Source of the DNA: Knufia peltigerae
Lineage: Eukaryota > Ascomycota > Eurotiomycetes > Chaetothyriales > Trichomeriaceae
Direction: 5' to 3'
Assembly: GCA_030247855.1 (NCBI GenBank)
Contig: JAPDRN010000097.1
Coordinates: 1 to 64,000, forward strand
DNA: 64,000 bases
In this document: piece by piece, positions 42,029 to 52,938 of the stretch
Position numbering within the stretch: the first letter of the stretch is position 1
How the letters are laid out: every line of letters begins with the position of its first letter
Made by a program: the position numbers and the translations under genes
The notes under the pieces: model-generated
Databases searched by the model: none
Told to the model about the DNA's origin: nothing
Seen by the model: only the letters and a program-made list of their open reading frames with translations

Positions 42029-42601
42029 TCAATCCTTTCCAAGCCCAGCGGTCCACTCCGATAAAGACATGACCGTGGCCTGCTTGGACAAGACCTTCTT
42101 GACCAACAAGTCATGAACCTCCGCATCGGGGTCCGCACACAGATCCTCCAGCACAATCTGCTTGTAGTCGAGATCAGCGGCCTGTCGAACCGCCGAAAGT
42201 ACAGCACCGCTCGTGATCAAGCCCGCGATGACCAACGTCTCTGCCCCGATGCTGCGGAGGATCAGGTCGAGGTCCGTGCCGTGAAACGCCGACACTCGTC
42301 GCTTGGTGACCACCATCTCACCCTCCACTGGAGTCGTCACTGGGTGAAGTTGCGTGGACGGATGGCCCTCGATGAATACCCCGTCACCCCAAGACGCGAT
42401 CCGCTCCTTGGTACCGTTACGTGAAGAGGCTTCGGGGTAGCCTGGTCGGAACGCGGTGAGGACGTGTATGACTTGGACGTGTGCTGCTCTTGCCGCTTTG
42501 AGTGTTTGGGATACGGCGTCGAGATAACTCTGTGTCATGCCGGCGCGTTCGACGATTCCATTTTGGATGTCGAGAAGTAGAAGAACAGTTGAAGCTGTCA
42601 T
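42029..42601 (-). CDS. Isochorismatase-fold hydrolase lacking the catalytic cysteine
   Basis: A single 190-aa exon from ATG 42601. The fold is clear: L-L-L-L-D-I-Q-N-G-I-V with catalytic Asp11, V-V-T-K-R-R-V-S-A-F with Lys100, then G-L-I-T-S-G-A-V-L-S-A-V-R-Q-A-A-D-L-D-Y. In cysteine hydrolases of this superfamily (nicotinamidase, N-carbamoylsarcosine amidase) the place of Ala133 is Cys. The T-S-G-x-V form without Cys is seen in a common isochorismatase-like subfamily, so this could be an isochorismatase-type vinyl-ether hydrolase or a non-amidase enzyme. It is probably cytosolic. Upstream neighbour is the amidase pseudogene, itself an amide-processing relic. Confidence 0.88.
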   Translation of the reverse strand: MTASTVLLLLDIQNGIVERAGMTQSYLDAVSQTLKAARAAHVQVIHVLTAFRPGYPEASSRNGTKERIASWGDGVFIEGHPSTQLHPVTTPVEGEMVVTKRRVSAFHGTDLDLILRSIGAETLVIAGLITSGAVLSAVRQAADLDYKQIVLEDLCADPDAEVHDLLVKKVLSKQATVMSLSEWTAGLGKD

Positions 42602-43119
42602 TGTCGTGAGATGTGTATCGCCCTACTTGAAACAACGGTTTCTAAAGAGTGTGCGTTCTCATACATTGAGGGTTGGCATGGTAGTTAAGAGAAGTGAGAG
42701 GGGAGGGGAGGAAATGAACGTCTCCCGGGGCCGGCCCGATCGTTGATACTTCATTGGCTTACTCTACGCCGGTCTGAGGCCGGCACCGGGCGTTCCTAGG
42801 CTTCTTATGGTAGGTGATGACTCGTGCTCAAATGCGCCCACAGGTCCTGGGGGGGTTGAAGTCTCCAGTACCATGTACTTTACACGTGTCGTGGGCTGCA
42901 TACGTATTCCAAGCGACCTAATGTGGCGACAAGTCTCTAAGTTGTTGCCTTTGAATGCTGCCTTCACTTTGAACACAAAAAAGGAAGCGTGGACTGCTCA
43001 GCCTTGTCTTGACCAGTTGAGTCATCAGCCAGTCAGTTTGAGGAAACAACCCTTGCAGAAGAAGATGGAAGCCATGACAACCGTTCAATCCTTGTAATAG
43101 TACGAAACTCTTATCGACC
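42602..43119. other. Intergenic before the amidase pseudogene
   Basis: A 518-nt region. It may contain unrecognisable N-terminal remnants of the pseudogene; no intact gene is seen. Confidence 0.4.
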
Positions 43120-44392
43120 ATGGGAAAAACTAAGGAGCTTGGGAAATCCTCCATGTGGGGTCCTAGTTGGGTCATCGATATCCGCACAACTGATGCCGGC
43201 GCCATAGTGATCGGCAAGGTGAAAACAACACAAGTCACGGCTCGGGAGAACACACGGGATGCTATCAACGACTACATTCCAGGCAACCTGTACTCCGCAT
43301 GGCGACGAATACCAGGAATGCGGTTCTTCTTCTGTTGATCCCGGCACTAGAGTCGCTGCTCACGGTTGGATTGATATTGCTCTTGGATCGGACACTGGTG
43401 ATTTTATTCGTGTGCCGGCGGAAGGCAACGGACTCTTCTGCAATCGCCCAAATCACGGTCTTACAGTCTTGTAGAGCTGAAAATTGTTGTGCCCTTGGCT
43501 CCAGAACTGGACAGCGTTGGGTTTCTGGTTCGGGATCCGAAGCTGTGGATCAACGCCTCGAAGGTGCTGTACTCAAACATGACGACGAAATATACCCGTT
43601 ACCCAAAGAACATTCTCACGTATGACCTGCCATCCGCAAACTCATCCGATTTGACTCTTGGCGAGCAAGTGGGTGCCGATTTCGGGCAGCAGTTGGCCAG
43701 CTTCCTCTCTGCACATTGATCAGCCAAAAACTACACCAAGCAGTGGACAGGAACCCATTCAGACGATTCGCCAGCTGCTGTGCAGGACTCTGTCGGCAGC
43801 ACCTGGGCGGCCCTTTGCACCTTGGAACAGATCAACCTTGTCCGAAATCCCTTCTTTGAAAAGTGTTCTGCCAAATACACGGACGGTTCCCTTATGTGAA
43901 CCCGTCCACCAACGGCACCTGGGCATATGGAGACACACTTTCACCTGACATGCTTGATGTGGCCGTTTCGCACCAGACCGTCTTCGCGGAGTAGTTCAAC
44001 AGCGAGGTTGCCAACCCATGCCGATTCATGTTCCGAGAGCCTGTTCCTGTACGTGTTCACCAGCCCGGTGCCAGCTTACGCTATCTGGAAGCAGGGCACA
44101 AATGGTGCGCTGATGGGTCTCAAGACCGGTTTCAGTTCTTCATTGGTGGAAAATCTAGACTTCGCTATACCGTTGAGACAGGTGTCGTACAATAGCAGTG
44201 TGACCTTGCAAGAGGAGTCTCCCCTTGTATCGACCAGGATAATGGCCACGCAAGGGATGTGATCTGATGCTGCTGGATTTGATCAATGACTTGGTAGATG
44301 CTGGAATCGTTCCGAATGTGACGGCTGGAACAGTCTCGAAACAGGCGGTCCCATCTATATTTGAGACCAGAGGTAGTCATAGTAGTTTGTAG
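43120..44392 (+). pseudogene. Broken amidase-signature family gene
   Basis: Amidase-like blocks follow each other in the right order but in different frames. G-P-S-W-V-I-D-I and G-A-I-V-I-G-K-V-K-T lie in frame 1 to about 43270. I-A-L-G-S-D-T-G-D-F-I-R is in frame 2, ending at TAG 43472. P-L-A-P-E-L-D-S-V-G-F is in frame 1 and is cut by TGA 43717. F-P-Y-V-N-P-S is in frame 3, ending at TAG 43992. A further block (S-P-V-P-A-Y, then F-A-I-P-L-R-Q-V) is in frame 1 from about 44030. The last block ends at TAG 44390 in frame 2. That is at least four frame changes and three in-frame stops; short introns do not explain them. The Ser of the family's G-G-S-I-R motif is also replaced (D-F-I-R). The N-terminal third is missing or too decayed to see. 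Confidence 0.85.
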
Positions 44393-44676
44393 GCCTTAGA
44401 TGCAGCCTAGAACGCTGTGGACTCGGGGAAGATACCGCAAGTCCGGCCTCAACATCGAACGCGGGAGAGACCTTCCCAATTCGACCTCCCGTTAGCTACC
44501 AAGAGCTTTTCTGGTGAACGCTATTCGCCGATCGTGGACTGCCCGCGCTTCTCCGAAGATTCTGGCTGGAACTGTAAAGACATGGCATGAAGAAGTGTTA
44601 TATACCCTTTCCCTCTCGCTCACGAGTAATGATATTCAACTTCCAAACGACGCGAGTTGAACACCGATTCCACAAT

Positions 44677-45741
44677 ATGGCAGAAAAAGTAAGGGTATTG
44701 CTCGTCGGAAGCGGCGGTATTGGTACGATGACAGCCCTGAACTTGGAACAAGGCGGTCATGCTGCTGTGTCGGCTGTTCTGAGATCCAACTATGCAGCAG
44801 TGAAGGAGAAAGGGTTCACAATTGACTCATGCGACCATGGGAAACTCGACGGATGGAGGCCCGCCGAAATCCTTAACAAAGTTCCAGATGTCGCCTCTGA
44901 TCCGTCCGTGATGCCCTTCGACTACATTATCTGCACGACCAAAAATATCCCCGACGTGCCGCCTGTGTTAGTCGACATCATCCGACCAGCAGTTACTCCC
45001 GGCAAGTCTGTCATTTTGCTGATCCAGAATGGTCTCAATATCGAGAAACCTCTGCACAAGGAGTTCCCGACTAACATCGTCCTGTCGGGCGTATCATTCA
45101 TGGGAGCAGATGAATTGTCGCCGGGCCACGTTCTCGAGAACGACACCGATCGACTTTCAGTCGGACCATTTTTCAACCCAGCTCTCGACATCGAAGCCCA
45201 AATAGCTGCAGCCGAGCATTTTGTCAAGATATATTCTGCGACCGGCAAAGTCCAGTGTTCTTATGATCGGGATGTGCAGTTCATTCGCTGGAGAAAGCTC
45301 CTGTATAATGCCGTCTGGAACCCAATTTGCGCCATCACCGGGATGGACACCACGCGTCTCAGACTCGCTTCCGAAGTCGATGACCCTGCCAGCCCGCTTA
45401 ATGTGCTTGTCCGACCGGCAATGAATGAGGTTCGTGCCGCCGCCAAAGCTGTAGCCGATGTTGAATTGCCCGAGTCACTGGTTGAAGTTATGGTTGATGC
45501 AGATCCGCTGGAAATTTGGTGTGCACCCAGCATGATGCAAGACACGCGGAAGAAGAGGTTTATTGAATACGAGTACCTTGTGGGCGAGGCGCTTAGAGCA
45601 GGCGAAGGCGCAGGGGTTGCGATGCCAACTTTAAGATGCATTTATGGTTTCTGTAAGGCAGTCCAGTGGCGTACTAAGGAGTATAATGGTCTTGTAGATC
45701 CGCAGAAGTTGATGGAGGAAAGGAAGAAGACTCAAGGCTGA
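44677..45741 (+). CDS. Ketopantoate reductase-like protein (ApbA/PanE family)
   Basis: A single exon, 354 aa from ATG 44677. An in-frame ATG at 44587 would add 30 residues, but the family normally starts just before the Rossmann motif, as here (M-A-E-K-V-R-V-L-L-V-G-S-G-G-I-G). Family blocks include I-C-T-T-K-N-I-P-D-V (place of the conserved Lys), L-L-I-Q-N-G-L-N-I and W-R-K-L-L-Y-N-A-V-W-N-P-I, the substrate-binding helix of the C-terminal domain. Known members reduce 2-dehydropantoate to pantoate with NADPH in CoA synthesis. Fungi carry several paralogues, many of unknown substrate, so pantothenate function is not assured here. The protein is likely cytosolic, with no targeting signal. Confidence 0.88.
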   Translation: MAEKVRVLLVGSGGIGTMTALNLEQGGHAAVSAVLRSNYAAVKEKGFTIDSCDHGKLDGWRPAEILNKVPDVASDPSVMPFDYIICTTKNIPDVPPVLVDIIRPAVTPGKSVILLIQNGLNIEKPLHKEFPTNIVLSGVSFMGADELSPGHVLENDTDRLSVGPFFNPALDIEAQIAAAEHFVKIYSATGKVQCSYDRDVQFIRWRKLLYNAVWNPICAITGMDTTRLRLASEVDDPASPLNVLVRPAMNEVRAAAKAVADVELPESLVEVMVDADPLEIWCAPSMMQDTRKKRFIEYEYLVGEALRAGEGAGVAMPTLRCIYGFCKAVQWRTKEYNGLVDPQKLMEERKKTQG

Positions 45742-46437
45742 AATGAACCCGTTACACATATGGAAAAGGTGTGATGGGGAAGGGAGAAATACAGCAAAGA
45801 GTCCGGTTAGAAATACAGCCTTTTCCAGCAACCCTAAGGCAAGACCTCTATTCATAAGTCTGATCCTGTCATCAAAGACATACTTGATGATACATATCGT
45901 ATTCGATGTCTCATTCTCAAACCCCTGGACTCGAAACCAACATATACATACTTAATACTCCACCATAGAGTATTCTTTGGTGAAGCATACATACTGAGTG
46001 CTCTAACTCTTGCTCGCTTCCACCAATTTGGTTCACCGCGATTCACATCATATTTAGGCAAATATGATTCAATGAATCATCAGGCTGTCTTCGCAAGTTC
46101 TTCAAGGCTTAGGAATCGTCTACCGGCCATACTCCGCCTGGATATTCAACTTTGTCCCCAGAGTTTCTCCACCTCTACACGAGAAGATACGAACAACCAC
46201 GTAGAAGAAGGCGGGGGAGACGGCAGAGACGTACAATGTTACCGATTATGACCCGTTCAGCGTGGACGGCCGTTGGTTCCCTTTGAGCTCTTCTCTCCGC
46301 CATGATCCGTCTGCAAGATGTAGATTCTGCTGCGAAGAACATAAATATGTGCCTCTTTGGGCGGGGGTCTGTCGGATCCCAGTATCTTCACTCTTCGAAT
46401 ACGCCTCACACGGCCGCGTTTCACAAACTACTCCGAG
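45742..46437. other. Intergenic before the carboxylesterase
   Basis: A 696-nt region with reductase 3' flank and carboxylesterase promoter. No gene is recognised. Confidence 0.45.
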
Positions 46438-48394
46438 ATGAGACCCCTGTTGTTGGAAGCAGCATTGGTTTGCCTTCTTGCCCTCGGCGGCAAAGTTGAC
46501 GCTCAAACGCCTTCACCGACCGTTCCTGTGATTGATCTCGGATATGTCAAGTACAGCGGGTATCAAAATGCCACTGCAGGCATCAACTACTACCGCGGTA
46601 TTAGATATGCTGCTGCTCCGACGGGTGACCTGCGTTGGGACAAACCGGTGCCAATCGAGTATATGAACAACTATAGCGGTCGAACAATCAATGCTTCTAC
46701 GCTAGGACCTGCATGTTACCAAGCAGCTGCGAGATCGACATACTCAACCCCATCTGCACCACAGGGCCAGTCAGAGGACTGTCTGCTGCTTGATGTCTTG
46801 GTACCTTCCAATCCTGTCTCGACAGCTTTGCCTGTACTCTTCACGTAGGTTTCGTCTTATAAGTTATGCTACCTTTTTCTCCAGCCACGAAACAAGTAAT
46901 CAACTGCTTTTATGCTTGTTATTGATAGCCCGGCATCTTGCCATTGCCTGATTTACAGATTCTGACCAGGAGGGCATACTTTACAGAATCCATGGAGGAG
47001 GTTACGTCGGTGGTAGCGCACCATTTTCCTACCCTGGTGACGCTCTTGTCAATCGGTCTGATGGTAATATTCTCTTCGTCGGTATTCAATACCGTCTGGG
47101 AATGTTTGGTTTTATGGGCGGAGACAATATTGCAGAAAATGGAGCTTTGAATGCCGGTTTGCTCGATCAACGAGCTGCCCTCGATTGGGTCCAGCGAAAC
47201 ATTCGAGCCTTTGGCGGTGATCCAGGTCGAGTGACTGTCAGTTGTCCTCCCGCAGAAACTGCGTCCAGGGCAGCAGCGATAGTCATCACCACTTTGCTGC
47301 GAACCCTGACTGACATTTCTATAGATATGGGGAGGGTCGGCTGGTGGTGGTAGCGTGTCATGCCAGCTGATTGCGAACGGCGGCTCCGACTTTGCTCCAT
47401 TCACGGCGGCCATAGCAGATCATCCCTGGTGGCAACCCATGGCAAACAGGAGCACCCAGAACACGCAGTACAATACTGCACTGAGACTGTCAAGTTGCTC
47501 GGACATCAACTGCCTTCGGGGGCTATCGTCCGAAACGCTCGGAAATCTCAATCAAGCCGTCATAAACGCAACTTATCTGGGCCCTGGAAACGCATACGGC
47601 GTCTACTACTGGGGTCCTGTGGTCGATGGGAAATTCATTCGAGACCTTCCTGATCAGGAATTCGCAAAGGGCAACTTCTACAATGTTCCATTGATCACCA
47701 ACCGCGATGCATACGAGGGTTATATTTTCTCCAATATGAGCCAGACGTCTCAGGTCGCCGAAACAACAGATGTAAGTTATTTCGACACCAACATTGTCAT
47801 CATCATTGTCTGTGATGGATCAAATTTCAGAGGCAACTAATTGTTTGGTGTCGCTTCTAGGCCGAAGACCTCTTCCCCTCTGCAGGGCCATCCTTTTTCT
47901 CGCGTCTGTACTCACTTTACCCACGAAGCTCATTCAACAGCACCTTTTACCAACGACAGACCTGGTTTGGAGACTTCATCATCAACTGCCCGACGTACTA
48001 CATGGCTTCGTCCATGGTGGATAGCATCGCCAACCAATCAGCCGTGTTCAAACTCACATTCGCTGCCGGAACTGAACTGCACGGCGCGACGAACGCTTTC
48101 ATCTCGTCAAATCAAACCAACTATCCGAGCGCGAACAATTTGACCTTGGCACACATCATGACGAGCTACTGGATCAGTTTCACGGTCTTTCATGACCCAA
48201 ACCCCTTGAGGGATACAAGAGCTCCGTACTGGCCGAGTTATGTGTCGGGCGCGCAGGGGTCAAAGTCTGAAGGGGAAGGCGTAGGATTCACGGTCCAGGC
48301 TGTGACGTATAACAGCATAACGCCGATGAGAGATCCGGATGCTGCTGCTCAGTGTGATTTCTTCAATTCTCGTGGTTGGCAGATTAGGAATTGA
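46438..48394 (+). CDS. Secreted type-B carboxylesterase / lipase
   Basis: Four exons (46438-46844, 46987-47236, 47325-47771, 47861-48394) encode 545 aa. Residues 1-22 are a signal peptide (M-R-P-L-L-L-E-A-A-L-V-C-L-L-A-L), cut before Q-T-P-S-P. The family blocks are Y-Y-R-G-I-R-Y-A, E-D-C-L-L-L-D-V, oxyanion-hole I-H-G-G-G-Y, Y-R-L-G-M-F-G-F and G-L-L-D-Q-R-A-A-L-D-W-V. The nucleophile elbow G-G-S-A-G-G (Ser near 224) appears only after intron 2 is removed. The acid is probably Glu in Y-E-G-Y-I-F and the base His is in G-T-E-L-H-G. Many N-x-S/T sequons fit a secreted glycoprotein. It should hydrolyse carboxylic esters outside the cell. Donors are GTAGGT, GTCAGT and GTAAGT; all junctions keep frame. 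Confidence 0.9.
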
Positions 48395-49566
48395 AATTGT
48401 GGTTTTGCACCTGTACTATTTACCTGAATCTACTGCTCGGGCGACAAGGCTTCTTCTCAGCCTTGGACGCGCAAGACGCGTAAGAATTTTGAGTTCCTAT
48501 CAGTCAAACAAGTGAACTTTTCTTTCACAATCACCAAAACCTTTTAGTGATGGCTCAGGATAAACCACATGTCCTTCTGTGGTGGACGGCCATTCACTAG
48601 TCAAGCAAGGAAAACGGTGCCGGGTTCGAATCTCAATGAGAAACGATAATTTCTCCTCCTCCTCCTTCTCCAGCCCCCCCTTGCCCAGGAAAATAAAAAC
48701 ATGTCACCTCATTACTCTCTCCTAAAAAAAAATGTTCCAAAAAATGAACCCGATTTTTTTCTAAACTGAGGAAAACAAAAGCAATTCTTCCTATTACTGA
48801 GGTTTTGTTTTTGTTTTCTTGGTTGTCTTGTAGTAGGTCACGAGAGTAGATTTGTTCCTCTCGATCTGCGGCCCATCAATACTCTAGGATGATCAAAAAG
48901 CAAATGTAAGAGTGATACATACAACCTCCATCGAGGCTTTATCTCCAAGCCAAGGTCATGTGGCATCGACGGGTTGAGACTGTTTTCCTGTCTCTTTGTT
49001 TTCACGGCGTTGGGATCGTTCTGACCGCAAGGCCGAGCCCGGGGCGAGGAAGAATGCTAAGACAAAAATTGTTTCTCCCAAGTCGCTTCAAGTGAGCCAA
49101 TTCCCAGGTCGGGATACCTCCGAAGGATCTTGCTAGTGAGGTTGCACTGAAGAACAAGGCGACTCTGTGGTCTGTCGTTGCATATCACATTGAGGAGTAC
49201 AAACACGATTCCCAGGGAACGACCTACAAGGGAAAGTCCACGAATGATATCCGGGACAATACCAACCAACAGCCTTGCCCTGTCAAAGCTATTTTAGTCG
49301 TCATGATTCAGCCTGGCGTCTTCTCCCTTTACCAACGCAGGATTTAGGGTCGTTGAGAGGTGGAAGGTCGTTGAGTTTGTAACTGACATGATAGACGCGG
49401 ACATTACGGGGATAACGAGCTGCACGCCAAGAAGTTGGAGAGTTGGAAGTTGCTCCGTGTCCTCAATCATTGCAGTGCGTGGACCTACAGGAGTAGACCA
49501 AGAGTCTCAAGACGTCTCACCAGCATCACAACGCACTAGAAACCTCGTGCAGGCCCCCATTAAACA
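48395..49566. other. Long intergenic region before OST3
   Basis: A 1172-nt region. It contains a CT-rich tract (48650-48680), A/T-rich runs and an isolated B-box-like GGTTCGAATCT near 48625 that does not fold into a tRNA. No gene is supported. Confidence 0.5.
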
Positions 49567-50722
49567 ATGTACCTGTTCAAATATCTGACGCTCGCCGCGC
49601 TTTCCCTGGCCACGGTCTCGGCCAGAAAGGCCTCGACGACCAAGTTCGACACCTACTTCTCCAAGCAGGCCAGCTCAGCACCGTTCGAACTCGACGAGAA
49701 AGGTTACAATGAGCTGACGACCGCACCACGAGACTATTCTCTCGCCGTCCTACTCACGGCCCGCGACGCGAGATACGCGTGCGGACTGTGCAAGGAATTC
49801 GACCCGGAATGGAACATCTTGGGCCGCAGCTGGCAGAAGGGGGACAAACACGGAGACCACAGACTGCTCTTGAGCACCGTGGATTTTGACAATGGGAGAA
49901 ACATTTTCATGAAGGTAAGTAAACCTGCCTACCTACCTTGCCTAGTAGCAAGGAAGGGGTTTCGTTTCCGTCGATAGCCCATCGGATCAGGCGACTAAGA
50001 ACGGTACCACTCCAGCTTCAACTACAAACTGCACCGGTCCTCCTCTTCTTCCCACCTACCGTTGGCCCCAATGCCAAACCAGATTCTCAACCTCTACGAC
50101 TCGACTTCCTCGGCCCTCAGACTGCAGAAGGTGTTCACAATTGGTTACTACGACACCTCCCGGCGGGAGGACAATACCCCACGATCAGCAGGCCGATCAA
50201 CTACACCAGGATCGCCGTCACGGTGACCCTCCTTCTCGGAGCCTTCACTTTCCTCACGGTGGCGTACCCCTACGTCTTGCCGGTCATACAAAACCGCAAC
50301 CTGTGGGCCGGCATAAGTTTGATCTTGATCTTGCTCTTCACGAGTGGCCACATGTTCAACCACATCCGAAGGGTTCCCTATGTCGCCGGGAACGGACGCG
50401 GGGGCATCAGTTATTTCGCAGGTGGTTTTCAGAACCAATACGGGATGGAGACGCAAGTTGTCGCTGCGATGTGTAAGTCTGTCATATTTTTTGGTCCATG
50501 TCCCCTCTTCGAATCGCGCTAACGTAGACCACAACACTAGACGCCATACTCGCATTCGCCGCCATCAATCTCGCTTTGAGGGTTCCACGGATCAAGGATG
50601 CTCGTACCCAACAACTTGCAGTCATTATCTGGGCCACCGTCGTTTTCGGCATGTACAGCTTCTTGATGAGCGTATTCAGGATCAAGAACGGTGGTTACCC
50701 CTTCTGGCTGCCACCTTTTTAG
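49567..50722 (+). CDS. OST3: Oligosaccharyltransferase subunit OST3/OST6
   Basis: Three exons (49567-49914, 50016-50472, 50541-50722) encode 328 aa. Residues 1-19 are a signal peptide (M-Y-L-F-K-Y-L-T-L-A-A-L-S-L-A). A luminal thioredoxin-like domain follows, with the redox motif C72-G-L-C75 and, after intron 1, L-Q-T-A-P-V-L-L-F-F-P-P-T. Four hydrophobic segments make up the C-terminal half, and the protein ends in G-G-Y-P-F-W-L-P-P-F. This is the Ost3/Ost6 subunit of the ER N-glycosylation complex, where the CxxC forms transient mixed disulfides with substrate cysteines to help glycosylate nearby sites. Both introns (phase 0 and phase 1) have GTAAGT donors. It is a core single-copy gene between two accessory sets. 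Confidence 0.95.
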
Positions 50723-50966
50723 ATTCGTTCTAGATTCTTCATTGTTAAGAGTCATCGAGGATTTGATTTTGTACACTACACCATAGAGAAAAGCACCTCG
50801 TTCTGCAATAGGGGAGCGATCACGAGTAGAACACAGGGAGAGCCAATAGTATGAGTAACCTACACAAGGAGCAAAATATGAACTTGAAATGGGAGGCCTT
50901 TTGCGTTAACGTAAACTTTACACCGTGACTGATATCGAGTCGCATCACCACCATCCCTGGTTGAGA

Positions 50967-52938
50967 TCAGTCAACCTTTCTCCTCGACATGCGAACTTCC
51001 AAGCCCGACTGGACGACGAAAAAGGTCGTGTGGTGCTTCAACGGCCTCCCAGGATGGAGAAGCTCGAAATGATATCTCCTCAGTAAGCGTGGAAGCAACT
51101 TGTTCATTTCCAACAGTGCCAGATTCCTACCCAAGCATAAATGGCTTCCTCCGCCAAACTGGTGCAAAAGGTCAGCTTCTGATATATAACTCTGTCGCTG
51201 TGCAAGGACTTTGGGGGACGGTTGGAGGAGACAAGGCCCTAAGTTGTTGGATGGGGACCGTATACCCCCGGACGACTTGGAGTAACTGATTTTGCTTGCT
51301 CACCTGGTACATGTGTCTCTGCATCTCTTTGGCGTTTGGCTCGAGCCAGCGTTCGGGGCGGTATTCATCCGCGTCGTGGCCAAAGACAGACTTGTCTCGG
51401 TGAACGACCCAGCCGTTCACAGCCACCTCGAGACCGCCAGGGTAGTGTTGTCCGTTGATGTGCATGCCTCCGGGCGGGAGTTTGCGGTACATTGGTAGGC
51501 CGACGGCGGGACGGAGACGCATAGCTTCGCTCAGACAGGCTTGGAAGTACTGCAGCTCTTGGGCTTCGGCGAACGTGACGGGGTCGGAGAGGTTGTCAGC
51601 GCCGTGAGCCTCGTCGAGTTCAGCGAGGACTTTTTCGTAAGAGCGTGGAGAGTTGAGCAAGAAATAAAAAAAGGACTGCATGGTCGAAGCGGTTGAGTCG
51701 GAGCCGGCACCGCTATATAGAAAAGATAGGAGGCAGTAAGTTAGTCTGGGATGTGCACACAACAGAGTTATTCACGATATGACTGCTGCTGCCGCCGCCG
51801 CCCCCGCGTAGGTGAGCAAGTAACAGGGTATGGTGTGGGCATTTTCCAACTCACATGGCTCCATGGGCGACCGAGAATACATCGGTCAGGCTAAACTTGT
51901 CCGGGGCACGTTCATGACCCTGCATCAATTGCGCCAGCAGGTCATCCTGTCCACCACTTGGTCTACCGTTGTTGCCGACTTTGAGCCTGCTCTGGAGTTC
52001 TGCTTTTGCCATTCGGGTTAGGAGCATCTCCTTAAGACCTAGGCCTGGAATACGTGTCAAGAGCGGATTTAGCAAGAGCAGATAATGGAACCACGGGACT
52101 TGGCCGATGAGCCCGTCGTAGAACTGCACGTTGTCGATGAACTTGATGCATCCCTCGACGTCTGTGCCTGTACCTACGAAGCCGTATCGATGAGAGAATG
52201 CAATCTCGCCAAGTACCTGGTTCACGATGTTAGTGTACAGTCGTGTTTGACGAAGATGGAGGAGACTTACATCAAAAGAAAAGTAATGCAAATAGTCCCC
52301 CAGGTCGCATATTCCTTCAGGGGATTCGCAAAAGCCATCGAATTTCGCGAAAAGTTCTTGTTCGACGCTTTCGATCGAAGGCGCCATTTTCTGCAACGAC
52401 GAAAGACTATACGGCTGGACCGTAAATCTCTTCATTTGAGCGTGTTTCCATTCTCGGATCTCGGTAAAGACGTCCGGATTCTCTGCAGGAGGGAACACCC
52501 AGTAGAAACCTGTCTTCTGCACCCCCCTTCCAACGGTGAAGATATCCCTGGCGGCATCTGCTGACGCGAAAGATAACTCGTTCGGACCTGTGCGGACGAT
52601 GGGGCCTTTTTGGGCAACAAGTGCTCGTCAGGACGGACTCGATGCAGTGTATTTGTAACCTGGCAGGTCTGCGAGAGTCTAGAAAATAATAACGCACCGT
52701 ATTTGCGATGAACATCGATGTGGTCATGCTCGCTGTGGCCGTTGTACGTGATCCACGCCCTCCATAGTCTCGAGCAGGACGCCACGAAGGGACCGGGGTA
52801 TTTTCTCAAAGGAGAAGAGTACCGTTTGTAAAGTCCACGGGCAAAAGGTAGTAATATCAGGAGAAGGACCAACGCATACGCTCTGGCGATTGGTGGCACA
52901 TTCCCTGCCAGTCTAACCAGCATCGAGTCTCGTGACAT
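50967..52938 (-). CDS. Cytochrome P450, pisatin demethylase-like (second)
   Basis: Five minus-strand exons (52938-52698, 52605-52271, 52216-51855, 51712-51304, 51158-50967) encode 512 aa. An N-terminal anchor (about 14-33) precedes R-K-Y-P-G-P-F. The I-helix has G-A-G-S-D-S-T, completed across intron 3; ExxR is in S-E-A-M-R-L-R-P; the PERF site is Y-R-P-E-R-W. The heme loop F-G-G-G-S-H-L-C-L-G-R-N (Cys near 457) starts exactly at exon 5. The overall pattern is that of fungal pisatin demethylase-like/benzoate-hydroxylase-type P450s. Intron 2 is 54 nt, stop-free and in frame, so unspliced transcripts would still be read. It is ER-bound and its substrate is unknown. The frame in front of ATG 52938 opens with GTG. 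It is divergent from the C2H2 regulator. Confidence 0.92.

Noticed and set aside
43120..44392. Explaining the amidase frame changes by introns
   Set aside because: The changes have no paired donor and acceptor near them, in-frame stops remain inside conserved blocks, and the active-site Ser is also lost.
44587..44676. 30-residue N-terminal extension of the ketopantoate-reductase-like protein
   Set aside because: It has an ATG, but the family starts just before the Rossmann motif and the extension looks like 5' UTR; not fully excluded.
48547..48645. tRNA-like signals (A-box-like TGGCTCAGG and B-box GGTTCGAATCT)
   Set aside because: The acceptor ends do not pair, the T stem has only weak pairing, and no anticodon arm can be drawn.
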